Shown piece by piece: positions 23,126 to 31,856 of a stretch of DNA of 64,000 bases (position 1 is its first letter; each line of letters starts with the position of its first letter). Below the pieces are notes generated by a model, which saw only the letters and a list, made by a program, of their open reading frames with translations, was not told the origin of the DNA and did no database searches. Both the position numbers and the translations under genes were made by a program. The DNA is from Nocardioides sp. Arc9.136. Its GTDB lineage: Bacteria; Actinomycetota; Actinomycetes; Propionibacteriales; Nocardioidaceae. Where the stretch lies: the NCBI RefSeq assembly GCF_030506255.1, contig NZ_CP113431.1, positions 1,426,001 to 1,490,000 on the forward strand, given 5' to 3'.

Positions 23126-25506
23126 GCCGGGGAGTCAAGCACCCCCACCGGGTTCACCAGCGTGCCGGCGTACATCAGCGACTCCGCCTGGTCGGCGATG
23201 TCGACCATCTGCAGGGTGTTGCGCAGCTGCAGCCGGTTGAGGCAGCTGTGCCGGAACTCCGCCCGCAGCAGGTCGTACGCCGCGTGCCGCTCCGCCAGCT
23301 CGGGGTGGTCCTCGCGGTGGCGCACCAGGCAGTCGCGCACCTCCGCCCAGAACGCACGCTCGTCCAGCACCCCGTCGAGGTGCAGGATCGCCGCCACGTG
23401 CCGCAGCACCCCGTCCAGGACGTCGGTGTGCAGCGCGAGGGCGCGGACGTCCTGCGGGACGTCGGCGCGGATCCGCTCGACCTCCGGCGGCAGCGGCTGG
23501 TCGTCCATGACCGCGACCTCCTCGCCGACGTCCTTCATCACGACGCGGTCGACGACGCCGTCGCGGAGCACCAGCACGAGGTTCTCGCCGTGGGGCATGA
23601 ACGCCAGCTCGTGCGCGACCAGGCAGTGCGCGACCGGCCGGACGTAGGCGTCGAGCCAGCGCCGTACCCACTCCCGGGCGGGCAGCCCGGAGCGCGCCAC
23701 CAGCGCGGAGACGAACGCGCGACCGTCGCCGTCGCGGTGCAGCAGCGCGGCCATCGTCGCCAGCCGCTCGCCCTCGGCGAGCCGGGGGAGCGGGCTCTCG
23801 CGCCAGAGCGCGGCGAGCATCTTCTGGTACGGCGACCGCACGCCCTGCCGCTCGGCGAGCCGGTGGTAGGCGTCGCCGGTGTAGCCGATCGCCGCCCGCT
23901 CGCGCAGCACCGTGAACCCGCACGCGCGGAGCTCGGGGTCGCCCTCGACCAGGCCGGCCACCCAGTCGTTGATGGCCGGCGTGGGACCCATGTAGGCGGG
24001 CGAGAGACCACGCAGGAAGCCCATGTTCTGCACCGCCAGCGCGGTCTTGACGTAGTGCCGCCCGGGCCGGCTGGTGTTGAAGAACGTCCGGATCGACTGC
24101 TGCGCCCGGTAGTGGTCGGGCCCCTCGCCGAGCGGCACGAGGTCGCGCCGCGCGACGTCGGGGGCGAAGGTCACCGCCACCTTGCTGCGCCACTGCCACG
24201 GGTGCAGCGGGAGGTAGAGGTACTCGCCCGGGTCGAGCCCCAGGTCGCGCAGCCGCTTCTCGAACCCCACCCGCGTGTCGTCGTCGAGCTCGGCCGCCCA
24301 CAGCGCGTCCTCGGTGAGGTCCGCGGACAGCGAGAGCCGCGTGTGCTCGCGCCGGGCGGCGACCCACACCAGGCGGACCGGCGCACCCGCCTCGGGGGAG
24401 TACGCCGCGTGGTCGTCGACGCCGAAGCCGATCCGCCCGTTGTTGGCCAGGAAGCCCGGGTGGCCCTCGGTCATCGCGGCCTCGACCGCCTGGTAGCCCT
24501 CGGCCGCCGGGCGCTCCAGCAGCGTGTCGAGCAGCTCCTCGGCCGACCGCGTGGAGTGCTCGAGCTTCCAGGCCGCCGACGCGAGCGTGGCGGCGAGCTC
24601 CTCGAGGTAGGTGGGCAGCAGGCCGTCGGGGATGCCCAGCAGCGGCGCCAGCTCGACGACGAGGTCCTGCACGTCCAGCGGCGCCGGCTCGCCGTCGAAG
24701 GTCCGCTCGACGCTGGCCGGGTCGACTGCCCAGTGCTCGAGCGCGAGCCGCTCGGCACGGAACCGGTACGTCGCGCGGCCGTCGGGGGAGGCCAGCTCCC
24801 AGGCGCCGGGGGTGGTCGCGACCGGCTCCAGCAGGCGCTCGTGGGAGAGCTCGGAGAGCGCCTTGGTGACCAGGTGCCGCTGCGCGCGGGCCAGGTGGTC
24901 GGGCGCCAGGTGGTCGGCGAGCAGGTCGCTCGCGCGGCCGGTGGCCGCGGACGACGGGGTGGGCAGGGGGGACGGTCGGTCCAGGACGGACAGGACGGCC
25001 TCCTTCTCGACGGGGGTGGTCAGGTGGACGGTGTGGAGCTCGCGGAACCCGAAGGCGGTGTTCATCGCGCGGATCGCGCCGTTGCGGGCGTCGGGCTCGA
25101 CCACCACGCGACGTACGGCGGGGTCGGCGAAGCAGTGGTCGAGCACGGCGGCGAAGACCCGGCGGGTGAAGCCCGGCACCGGGTCGCCGGTCGGCGGCGC
25201 GACGAGCACGTGCATGCCGAGGTCGCCGGGCCGCAGGTCGGGCAGGTCCGCGACCGGCGACTGCCCGGACCGGACCGGGTCGTAGGTCTCGGCCAGGAAC
25301 GCCGGCTCGCCTCCGACCCGACCCAGCCAGGCGTGGTGGTACGGGTCGTCGGCGATCGCGGCGTACTCCGCCGCGACGTCCTGCACGGTCGCGCCCTGCA
25401 TCAGCCAGAACGCCGAGCGCGGGTGGGTGACCCAGCGGTGCAGCAGGCCGAGGTCGCGGTCCAGGTCGAGCGGCTCCAGGGTCGTGCCCGCGGAGGAGGG
25501 GGTCAT
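23122..25506 (-). CDS. fused acetyltransferase - NIS synthetase for hydroxamate siderophore (DesC-DesD type)
   Basis: One 794-residue chain combines two enzymes. Residues about 10-180 form a GNAT acyltransferase of the siderophore type (LHRWVTHPRSAFWLMQG, LAETYDPV, RVVVEPDARNGAIRAMNTAFGF), expected to acylate N-hydroxycadaverine. Residues about 200-790 form an IucA/IucC synthetase (HPGFLANNGRIGFG, LHPWQW, KTALAVQNMGFLRGLSPAYMGPT in part, FMPHGENLVLVL, IMKD-like VVMKDVGEE), which joins hydroxamates to dicarboxylate units in an ATP-dependent way. In Streptomyces these are the separate genes desC and desD. ATG 25506 overlaps the stop of desB (ATGA). Product class could be desferrioxamine, bisucaberin or similar. 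Confidence 0.9.
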   Translation of the reverse strand: MTPSSAGTTLEPLDLDRDLGLLHRWVTHPRSAFWLMQGATVQDVAAEYAAIADDPYHHAWLGRVGGEPAFLAETYDPVRSGQSPVADLPDLRPGDLGMHVLVAPPTGDPVPGFTRRVFAAVLDHCFADPAVRRVVVEPDARNGAIRAMNTAFGFRELHTVHLTTPVEKEAVLSVLDRPSPLPTPSSAATGRASDLLADHLAPDHLARAQRHLVTKALSELSHERLLEPVATTPGAWELASPDGRATYRFRAERLALEHWAVDPASVERTFDGEPAPLDVQDLVVELAPLLGIPDGLLPTYLEELAATLASAAWKLEHSTRSAEELLDTLLERPAAEGYQAVEAAMTEGHPGFLANNGRIGFGVDDHAAYSPEAGAPVRLVWVAARREHTRLSLSADLTEDALWAAELDDDTRVGFEKRLRDLGLDPGEYLYLPLHPWQWRSKVAVTFAPDVARRDLVPLGEGPDHYRAQQSIRTFFNTSRPGRHYVKTALAVQNMGFLRGLSPAYMGPTPAINDWVAGLVEGDPELRACGFTVLRERAAIGYTGDAYHRLAERQGVRSPYQKMLAALWRESPLPRLAEGERLATMAALLHRDGDGRAFVSALVARSGLPAREWVRRWLDAYVRPVAHCLVAHELAFMPHGENLVLVLRDGVVDRVVMKDVGEEVAVMDDQPLPPEVERIRADVPQDVRALALHTDVLDGVLRHVAAILHLDGVLDERAFWAEVRDCLVRHREDHPELAERHAAYDLLRAEFRHSCLNRLQLRNTLQMVDIADQAESLMYAGTLVNPVGVLDSPA

Positions 25507-26804
25507 CGCGGCACGCTCCGCAGGTGGTCGGGGACGCCGAAGGACTGCACGGCGATCCGCTTCTCCACGGGGTAGACCTCGCGGCCGGTGATCGCCGCGA
25601 TGATCACCGAGTTCCGGTAGGCACCCATGCCGAGGTCGGGTGCGACGAAGCCGTGGGTGTGCTCCTCGGCGTTCTGCACGAAGACCTCGGAGCCACCGTG
25701 GTCGACGGCGTAGGTCGCCGACGCGAGGTACCGCCCCTGCCCGTCCAGCCGCAGCCGGTCGCGCACCGGCTGGAGGAAGTCCGGCACGCGCGCGGCGTAC
25801 CCGGTCGCGAGCACGAGGCCCTCGGTGCGCACCGAGACGTCCTCCCCGGTCTCGTCGTGGTGCAGCCCGAGCGTGTACGCCGTGCCGTCCCAGGCCGCCT
25901 CGGTCACGGCCGTGCCGGTCATCAGCGTGGTGCGCGGTCCGGCGCCCTGCACCCGCAGGCGGTAGTGCAGGTCGAAGATCGCGTCGACGAGGTCGCCGCT
26001 GATGCCCTTGTAGAGCGAGCGCTGCTCGCGCAGCAGCCGGTCGCGCGTCCCGGCCGGGAGCCCCTGGAAGTACGTCGTGTACTCCGGAGAGGTCATCTCG
26101 AGGGTGAGCTTGGTGTACTCCATCGGGAAGAACCGGGGGCTCCGCGTCAGCCACACCAGCTCGTAGTCGTGGTCGGGGCTCTCGCCGAGCAGGTCGTGGT
26201 AGATCTCCGCCGCGCTCTGCCCGCTGCCGACGATCGTGATCCGCGGCAGCCTCTGGAGCGCCTGCTTGTGGACGAGGTAGTCCGCGGAGTGGATGGCCGG
26301 CCCTCCGGCGTCGCGCACGCAGGAGAGCACGCGCGGCTGCGTGCCGGTGCCGAGCACGACCCGCCGGCCGCGGAACACCTCCCCGCGGGCGGTCGTCACC
26401 ACGTAGCAGCTGCCGTCGTGCTCGACCGCGGTCACGGCCTGCCCGAAGCGCACCGACCCGAGCCGCTCGGCGGCCCAGCGGCAGTAGTCGTCGTACTCCC
26501 GGCGCAGCGGGTAGAAGGACTCGCGGATGTAGAACGGGTAGAGGTTGCCGGTCTCCTTGAGGTAGCTCAGGAACGACCAGCGCGAGGTCGGGTCGGCCAT
26601 CGTCACCAGGTCGGCGAGGAACGGCACTTGCAGCGTCGCGTCGTCGAGCATCATCCCGGGGTGCCACGCCAGGTGGTCCCGCGCCTCGAGGAAGACGCAG
26701 TCCAGGTCCTCGACCGGGTCGGCGAGGCAGGCGAGGCCGAGGTTGAACGGGCCCAGCCCGATGCCGACGACGTCGTGGACGTGGCTGTCGGAGGTAGCGC
26801 TCAT
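25503..26804 (-). CDS. desB: lysine/cadaverine N6-hydroxylase (siderophore monooxygenase, DesB type)
   Basis: This FAD- and NADPH-dependent N-hydroxylase of the IucD/SidA/PvdA family makes the N-hydroxy amine used for a hydroxamate. Residues 12-25 hold the FAD motif GIGLGPFNLGLA; FLEARDHLAWHPGMML and LVTMADPTSRWSFLSYLKE follow; the NADPH motif IVGSGQSAAEIYHDLL is near residue 190; LATGYAARVPDFL is near residue 350. The length of 433 residues is normal. Start ATG 26804 overlaps the desA stop by four bases. The neighbouring PLP decarboxylase suggests cadaverine, made from lysine, as the true substrate; lysine or ornithine are alternatives. Confidence 0.92.
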   Translation of the reverse strand: MSATSDSHVHDVVGIGLGPFNLGLACLADPVEDLDCVFLEARDHLAWHPGMMLDDATLQVPFLADLVTMADPTSRWSFLSYLKETGNLYPFYIRESFYPLRREYDDYCRWAAERLGSVRFGQAVTAVEHDGSCYVVTTARGEVFRGRRVVLGTGTQPRVLSCVRDAGGPAIHSADYLVHKQALQRLPRITIVGSGQSAAEIYHDLLGESPDHDYELVWLTRSPRFFPMEYTKLTLEMTSPEYTTYFQGLPAGTRDRLLREQRSLYKGISGDLVDAIFDLHYRLRVQGAGPRTTLMTGTAVTEAAWDGTAYTLGLHHDETGEDVSVRTEGLVLATGYAARVPDFLQPVRDRLRLDGQGRYLASATYAVDHGGSEVFVQNAEEHTHGFVAPDLGMGAYRNSVIIAAITGREVYPVEKRIAVQSFGVPDHLRSVPR

Positions 26805-28273
26805 GCCGCCACCTCCGCGGTGAGCTCGCGGCCGAGCCCGGCGACGGCGTCGGTGACCGCGAGGACGTCCTCGAGGGTGGCCATCGGGTTCAGCAGGGTG
26901 AGCTTGAGCCAGCAGCGCCCGTCGACCTTGGTGGCGGCGACCATGGCCGCACCGCGCTCGTAGAGGGTGGCGCGGATGCGGCCGGCGAGCAGGTCGGCGG
27001 TGTCCTCCGCCAGCCCGGCGGGCCGGTAGCGGAACACCACCGTCGAGAGCTGCGGCGTCGCCGCCAGCTCGAGGTCCGGGTGGTCGGCCAGCCGCGCGCC
27101 GACCGCGGTGGCCAGGTCGACGACGTCCTCGACGTAGCCGCCGATGGTGTCGGGCCCCATCACGCGCAGCGTCAGCCACAGCTTGAGGGCGTCGAACCGG
27201 CGGGTGGTCTGCAGGCTCTTGTCGACCTGGTTGGGGTGCCCCGTGCCCTCGGGGTCCTTCGGGTTCAGGTAGTCGGCGTGCCAGGTCACGTGGCCGAGGT
27301 GGCGCCCGTCGCGGACGACCAGTGCGCTGGAGGAGACCGGCTGGAACCAGGTCTTGTGGTAGTCCACCGTCACCGAGTCGGCCCGCTCGATGCCGTCCAG
27401 GCGCGGGCGGAGCCGGGCGGAGGCGAGCATGCCGCCGCCGTACGCCGCGTCGACGTGCAGCCACGCGCCGTACGCCGAGGCGAGGGCGGCGACCGCCGGC
27501 AGCGGGTCGACCGCGCCGAAGTCGGTGGTGCCGGCCGTCGCGACGACGGCCATCGGCACCAGCCCCGCCTCCCGGACGCCGGCGAGCGCCCGGCCGAGCG
27601 CGGCGGGGTCCATCCGGTGGTCGGCGTCGACGGCAACGGTGACGACGGCGTCGGGGGGGAGGCCCAGCAGCCGGGCGGCCTTCTGCACGCTGAAGTGGCC
27701 GTCGACCGAGGCCAGGACCCGCAGGTCCGTCACCGGGTGGCCGGCGACCAGCGCGGCGTCGCGCGCCAGGTGCAGCGCCTGGAGGTTGGACTGCGTCCCG
27801 CCGCTGGTGAAGACGCCGTCGGCGCCGGCTCCGAAGCCGATCCGGGCGGCGGTCCAGTCGACCAGGTGCCGCTCGACGAAGGTGCCACCGACGCTCTGGT
27901 CGAAGGTGTCGAGGGAGGAGTTGACCGAGGACACGAAGAGCTCGGCGAGGAGCGCCGGCACCACGACGGGGCAGTTGAGGTGCGCGACGTACGACGGGTC
28001 GTGGAACCAGACCGCGTCGTCGAGCCAGACCCGGCTCATCTCGGCGAGCGCGGCGCCGGTGTCGCCGAGCGGGCGGTCCAGGTCGACGTCGGCGACGACC
28101 TTCGCGGCCTGCTCGGGCAGCACGCCGGTCGCGGGCCCGGACTGGGCGCGCAGCGCGTCGGCGAGGTGGTCCAGGCCGAGGCGCATGCTGGCGAGGAAGT
28201 CGTCGAGGTGGTCGGGGTGGAACAGGTGGCGGGTGTCGCGGGCACGCTGGCGCGTCGGTGAGGCTGGGAGCAC
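26801..28273 (-). CDS. desA: PLP-dependent amino acid decarboxylase, probable lysine decarboxylase (DesA type)
   Basis: This group II PLP decarboxylase is expected to make cadaverine from lysine for siderophore synthesis. The 490-residue protein has SGGTQSNLQALHLARDAAL near residue 150, the aspartate region HVDAAYGGGML near residue 275 and the PLP lysine in VDYHKTWFQPVSSSALV near residue 305. DABA decarboxylases share the fold, so 2,4-diaminobutyrate is a less likely alternative. It is the first gene of the operon; an iron box is centred about 28 bases before its GTG start, so expression should be repressed by iron. GGAAGGA precedes the start. Confidence 0.9.
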   Translation of the reverse strand: MLPASPTRQRARDTRHLFHPDHLDDFLASMRLGLDHLADALRAQSGPATGVLPEQAAKVVADVDLDRPLGDTGAALAEMSRVWLDDAVWFHDPSYVAHLNCPVVVPALLAELFVSSVNSSLDTFDQSVGGTFVERHLVDWTAARIGFGAGADGVFTSGGTQSNLQALHLARDAALVAGHPVTDLRVLASVDGHFSVQKAARLLGLPPDAVVTVAVDADHRMDPAALGRALAGVREAGLVPMAVVATAGTTDFGAVDPLPAVAALASAYGAWLHVDAAYGGGMLASARLRPRLDGIERADSVTVDYHKTWFQPVSSSALVVRDGRHLGHVTWHADYLNPKDPEGTGHPNQVDKSLQTTRRFDALKLWLTLRVMGPDTIGGYVEDVVDLATAVGARLADHPDLELAATPQLSTVVFRYRPAGLAEDTADLLAGRIRATLYERGAAMVAATKVDGRCWLKLTLLNPMATLEDVLAVTDAVAGLGRELTAEVAA

Positions 28274-28291
28274 GAGCCTTGTCCTTCCGAG

Positions 28292-28310
28292 TTAGGTAAG
28301 GCTCACCTTA
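28292..28310 (-). promoter_or_regulatory. iron box before the siderophore biosynthesis operon
   Basis: TTAGGTAAGGCTCACCTTA matches 16 of 19 positions of the IdeR/DtxR consensus, the best of three sites in the window. It begins 19 bases before the desA start on the minus strand, covering the expected promoter. The presence of the same operator at the uptake operon (1791 and 4965) makes a common IdeR regulon likely. Confidence 0.88.
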
Positions 28311-28403
28311 TTGACACCCGACGACGGGTCCGCAACCCCTGGCCCGGTCCCTGGGACTCTTGTCACACTCCGGCCGCGTCGCGGCCGCGCGAGGAGGGAG
28401 GGC

Positions 28404-29618
28404 TCAGCGCGGGGAGAGGGCGACGATCGCGACGTCGTCGTGGGTGACCCCGGACTGGAACGCGACGACCTCGTCGGTGAGCGCCTCCACCAGGCTCGCG
28501 ACGTCGCCGGTCCCGAGCCGGTCGAGGGTGGCCAGCAGGCGCTCGTCGCCGAAGTAGGCCTCCGCGCCTCGCGCCTCGGTGACCCCGTCGGTGTAGAGCA
28601 CGAGCGCCTCGCCCGGCAGCACCCGCAGCTCGACCTCGGCCCAGGTCTGGTCGCCGAGCACGCCCACGAGCGGGCCGCCCACCGCCAGCTCGACCGGGCG
28701 CCGGCCGGGCCGCAGCAGGATCGGCGGAGGGTGTCCGCCGGCGCTGACGGTGACCTGCCAGGCGCCGTCCGCCTCGCGCCTCATGCGCATCAGCACGACC
28801 GTGCAGAAGCGCTCGGTCTCGTGGGCGCCGACGACGTCGTTGAGCTCGGCCAGCAGGTCGGAGGGCCGGTGGTGGAGCACGGCGAGCGCGCGCACGGTGT
28901 TGCGCACCAGCGAGGTCACGACCGCCGCGTCGACGCCCTTGCCGGACACGTCCCCGAGCACGACGACGTGCTCGTCGGGGGCCGTGGGGAAGACGTCGTA
29001 GAAGTCACCGCCGACCTGCGTGCCGTCGCCGGCGGGGCGGTACGCCGCGGCGAGGTCGAGCCCGGGGACCTGCGGCGGGACCGGCGGGATGAGCGTCTGC
29101 TGCAGGGTGCGGGCCAGCGAGCGGGCCCGGTCCTCGGCGGCCCGGGCCTCGTCGCGGGCGCGCAGCAGGTCCTGCTCGTAGCGCCGACGTTCGGTCGCCT
29201 CGAAGACCGCGACGTGGACCTCACGCTCCGCCCCGTCCGCCCCGTCCGCCCCGTCCGGCTCGTCCGGCTCGCGCACGAGGGTCGCGTTGAGGAGCACCGG
29301 GAGCCGGGCGCCGTCCGCGCAGCGCAGGTCGACGGCCAGCTCGTGGACCGAGCCCTGGAGCCGCAGCAGCGGCGCGTAGTGGGTCTCGTGGAAGATCCGC
29401 CCGCCCGGGGTCAGCAGCTCGACCAGTCGTCGGCCGACCACCTCCTCGGCGCTCCGCGCCGTCCAGCGCAGGAACGTCGCGTTCACCGTCACGACCCGGC
29501 CGTCCGGGTCGGTCGTCAGGAGGCCGCACGGGGCCCGGTCGAGCAGCCGTGCGGCCGGCTCGGCCTGCTGGAGCCCACCCGTCGCGGGGCTCAGGCCGCG
29601 GCCTGCTCGTCGAGCCAT
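28404..29618 (-). CDS. rsbP: PAS-PP2C (SpoIIE-type) phosphatase, RsbP-like
   Basis: The 404-residue protein has an N-terminal PAS sensor (about residues 20-130, with APCGLLTTDPDGRVVTVNATF), a coiled-coil linker (ATERRRYEQDLLRARDEARAAE in part, about 150-185) and a C-terminal PP2C phosphatase of the SpoIIE class (AAAYRPAGDGTQVGGDFYDVF, VVLGDVSGKGVDAA, VSAGGHPPPIL, LYTDGVTEARG, GVTHDDVAIVAL) with all acidic metal ligands. Bacillus RsbP has the same order and about the same length; there it dephosphorylates RsbV. A short DGADGADGAE run comes from a 9-bp tandem repeat (about 29229-29264). ATG 29618 overlaps the RsbQ stop by 28 bases. No anti-sigma partner is near. Confidence 0.88.
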   Translation of the reverse strand: MARRAGRGLSPATGGLQQAEPAARLLDRAPCGLLTTDPDGRVVTVNATFLRWTARSAEEVVGRRLVELLTPGGRIFHETHYAPLLRLQGSVHELAVDLRCADGARLPVLLNATLVREPDEPDGADGADGAEREVHVAVFEATERRRYEQDLLRARDEARAAEDRARSLARTLQQTLIPPVPPQVPGLDLAAAYRPAGDGTQVGGDFYDVFPTAPDEHVVVLGDVSGKGVDAAVVTSLVRNTVRALAVLHHRPSDLLAELNDVVGAHETERFCTVVLMRMRREADGAWQVTVSAGGHPPPILLRPGRRPVELAVGGPLVGVLGDQTWAEVELRVLPGEALVLYTDGVTEARGAEAYFGDERLLATLDRLGTGDVASLVEALTDEVVAFQSGVTHDDVAIVALSPR

Positions 29619-30400
29619 GCGCGGATGGCGTCGGCCGTCAGCTCCGGGGAGCTGAGCTGGGGGCAGTGGCCGATGGCGTCGAGGACCACCAGGGTCGCGT
29701 CGGGCAGCTGCTCGGCGACGTACGTCCCCACCTCGACGGGGGCGATGACGTCCTCGCGGCACTGCAGGACCAGCGCCGGCACCGCCACGTGGGGCAGGTC
29801 GGCGCGGTTGTCGGAGAGGAACGTCGCCTCGGCGAAGCGGCGCGCGACGTCGGGGTGGGTGCGGCAGAACGCCGCCGTGAGCTCGTGGCCCAGCTCGGGT
29901 CGGTCGGGGTTCCCGACGATCGCCGGTGCCATGGCGGCCGACCAGCCCAGGTAGTTGCTGGCCAGGGAGGAGAGCAGCTCGTCGATGTCCTCGCGCGTGA
30001 AGCCGCCGGTGTAGCCGTCGTCGTCGAGGTAGCGGGGGGAGGGCCCGACCATGACCAGGCCCGCGAACAGCTCCGGCTCGGCGATGGTGGCCAGGGCCCC
30101 GATCATCGCCGCGACCGAGTGGCCGACCAGCACGACGTCGCGCAGGTCGAGGGCCTGCAGCACGTCGAGGAGGTCGGCGGCGTAGCCGTCGAGGTGCCGG
30201 TGCCGGTCGGGGTCGTACGCCGCGGGGTCGCTCCCGCCGGCCCCCGCGAAGTCGAAGGTCACCACTCGGTGGCGGTCCGCGAACATCGGGGCGACGTGCC
30301 GCCACATGCTCTGGTCGCACCCGAAGCCGTGGGCGAAGACCAGCGGTGGGGCGTCGAGGGGTCCCTGGACGGTCACGGCGTGGCGCGTCACGGGGTCCAT
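29591..30400 (-). CDS. rsbQ: alpha/beta hydrolase of the RsbQ family
   Basis: The 269-residue protein follows Bacillus RsbQ throughout: FAHGFGCDQSMWRHVAP, FDFAGAGGSDPAAYD, LDGYAADLLDVLQAL, VGHSVAAMIG, VMVGPSPRYLDDDGY, LVLQCREDVIAP and GHCPQLS. The catalytic triad is Ser95, Asp217 and His245. In Bacillus, RsbQ activates the PAS-PP2C phosphatase RsbP in response to energy stress, probably through a small hydrophobic ligand; the plant receptors D14 and KAI2 are relatives. The rsbP-like gene follows directly with overlapping ends, so the pair is a module. TAGCGT lies seven bases before ATG 30400 (leaderless pattern). Confidence 0.92.
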   Translation of the reverse strand: MDPVTRHAVTVQGPLDAPPLVFAHGFGCDQSMWRHVAPMFADRHRVVTFDFAGAGGSDPAAYDPDRHRHLDGYAADLLDVLQALDLRDVVLVGHSVAAMIGALATIAEPELFAGLVMVGPSPRYLDDDGYTGGFTREDIDELLSSLASNYLGWSAAMAPAIVGNPDRPELGHELTAAFCRTHPDVARRFAEATFLSDNRADLPHVAVPALVLQCREDVIAPVEVGTYVAEQLPDATLVVLDAIGHCPQLSSPELTADAIRAWLDEQAAA

Positions 30401-30463
30401 GCCGGTGACGCTAGCGGTGGGCGCGGCCGACGGCCAAGAGCCGAACGGCTCCGTCCGGTCGCT

Positions 30464-30910
30464 TCAGTCGAGGCAGAACTCGTTGCCCTCGACGTCCTGC
30501 ATCACCAGGCAGGACTCGTCGACGCCGTCGGCGGGCAGCAGCCGCACGTGCACGGCGCCGATCGCCTCCAGCCGTGCGCCCTCGGCCTCGAGCGCCGCCA
30601 CCCGCTCCTCGCCGACCAGTCCGGTGCCGACCCGCACGTCGAGGTGGACCCGGTTCTTGACGACCTTCCCCTCCGGGACGCGCTGGAAGAACAGCCGCGG
30701 CCCGGCACCCGTCGGGTCGACGCAGGCGAACGCCGAGCTCTGGTGCTCCGGTGGGAGCGAGGCGTCGAAGTCCGCCCACGAGCCGAAGCCCTCCGGCGGC
30801 GGCGGCACGACGTACCCCAGCACCTCGCACCAGAAGCGTGCGACCCGCTCCGGGTCCGCGCAGTCGAACGTCACCTGGACCTGCCGCACCGTCGCCGTCG
30901 CCGTCGCCAT
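30464..30910 (-). CDS. VOC-family protein (glyoxalase/bleomycin-resistance fold)
   Basis: The 148-residue protein carries two beta-alpha-beta-beta-beta units: VQVTFDCADPERVARFWCEVLGY at the start and VHLDVRVGTGLVGEERVAALEA in the middle. It ends with VMQDVEGNEFCLD, which carries the usual C-terminal glutamate metal ligand. This is the common 'glyoxalase-like' domain 6 group of actinobacteria. Substrate unknown. TAGGGT is exactly six bases before the ATG, so the gene probably has its own leaderless transcript. Its stop lies 63 bases after rsbQ on the same strand. Confidence 0.88.
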   Translation of the reverse strand: MATATATVRQVQVTFDCADPERVARFWCEVLGYVVPPPPEGFGSWADFDASLPPEHQSSAFACVDPTGAGPRLFFQRVPEGKVVKNRVHLDVRVGTGLVGEERVAALEAEGARLEAIGAVHVRLLPADGVDESCLVMQDVEGNEFCLD

Positions 30911-30919
30911 TGACGCACC

Positions 30920-31693
30920 CTAGTCCGCGGACCGCGCCTCGGTCAGCCGTCGGGGCGGGTGGACCGAGCCGTCGAGGACCTCCCGGGACCCGAGCGGCTC
31001 GGCGAGCTCGACCAGCACGGTCGTCCACGGGTTGCCCGGGCAGCGCTGTCCGCCCTCGGCCGGGGTGGAGGTCCAGGTCAGGACGACCGACTCCGCCGTC
31101 TCCACCACGGCGGGCTCCCGGAGGAACGGGTCGGGGGCCCGCCCGCTCGTGCACTCGACCTCCGACACCTCCACCGCGAGGCTCGTCGGGCCCGTGCTGC
31201 GGTAGCGCTCGACCCGCGCCCACGAGGCCCCGTCCGGGAGCAGGGGCCTCAACCCGCAGTCACCCCAGCCCTCCGCCGACCACCCGCCCCCGGTGGACCG
31301 CAGCTCCAGCACGAAGGCGCCGTCGGTGGCCGGACCCTGCTCGGTCCACCGCCCGATACCGACGACCAGGGTCGGCCCGTCCTGCGCCAGCACCCGCCAG
31401 TCGACGCCGATCCCGTCGCGGAACAGCGACATGCCGGCCTCGGCCCCGGTGCGCGGGTCGTCGAGGACGTCCTGGAACGCCTCGCGCGTCTCTCCCTCGG
31501 TCAGGACGCCCGGGACTCCCTCGGCCATGGTCGACGGGCGCCACCCGACGTCACCGCCGCAGGACACCAGGACCTCCTCCTGCACCTCGGCCGCGGGCGC
31601 CGGGGCCGACGAGGACCCCTCCGCGCACGCCGAGGCGACCAGCGCCAGGCACCCCAGCACCCCCAGCACCCCGGCCCCTGCACGTCGTCCCAT
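30920..31693 (-). CDS. putative lipoprotein, function unknown
   Basis: The 257-residue product begins with a lipoprotein signal: MGRRAGAGVLGVLGCLALVASAC with lipobox VASAC at about residue 23. A serine-alanine-proline linker follows, then a domain with several cysteines (SCGGD, WGDCG, VECTSG, GQRCPG) and tryptophans. I do not recognise a family. It should be anchored outside the membrane. The ATG at 31693 lies just downstream of a tandem repeat block at 31781-31856. The gene ends 10 bases before the VOC gene's start on the same strand. Confidence 0.75.
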   Translation of the reverse strand: MGRRAGAGVLGVLGCLALVASACAEGSSSAPAPAAEVQEEVLVSCGGDVGWRPSTMAEGVPGVLTEGETREAFQDVLDDPRTGAEAGMSLFRDGIGVDWRVLAQDGPTLVVGIGRWTEQGPATDGAFVLELRSTGGGWSAEGWGDCGLRPLLPDGASWARVERYRSTGPTSLAVEVSEVECTSGRAPDPFLREPAVVETAESVVLTWTSTPAEGGQRCPGNPWTTVLVELAEPLGSREVLDGSVHPPRRLTEARSAD

Positions 31694-31780
31694 CCGGTGT
31701 CCTCCTCGTCGCGTGGCCCGGCGCTCGGACGCGTGCCCGACCTGCGGGGTTCCGGTCCCTCCGCGCGACCCACCGAGCCT

Positions 31781-31856
31781 CGGCGGCCCTCGGCGGCCCT
31801 CAGCGGCCCTCAGCGGCCCTCAGCGGCCCTCAGCGGCCCTCAGCGGCCCTCAGCGG
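31781..31856 (+). repeat. 10-bp tandem repeat, seven full units (CAGCGGCCCT)
   Basis: Two units CGGCGGCCCT (31781-31800) are followed by five identical units CAGCGGCCCT (31801-31850) and a partial CAGCGG. The block contains the stop codon of the minus-strand gene at 31850, so copy number changes would leave its C-terminus at the first unit. The unit shares CAGCGGCC with palindromic repeats at 32722-32812. Confidence 0.9.

Noticed and set aside
28371..28387. Terminator between desA and rsbP from CGGCCGCG-type palindrome
   Set aside because: The stem is short with almost no loop and no T-run, and such palindromes are frequent in this base composition.
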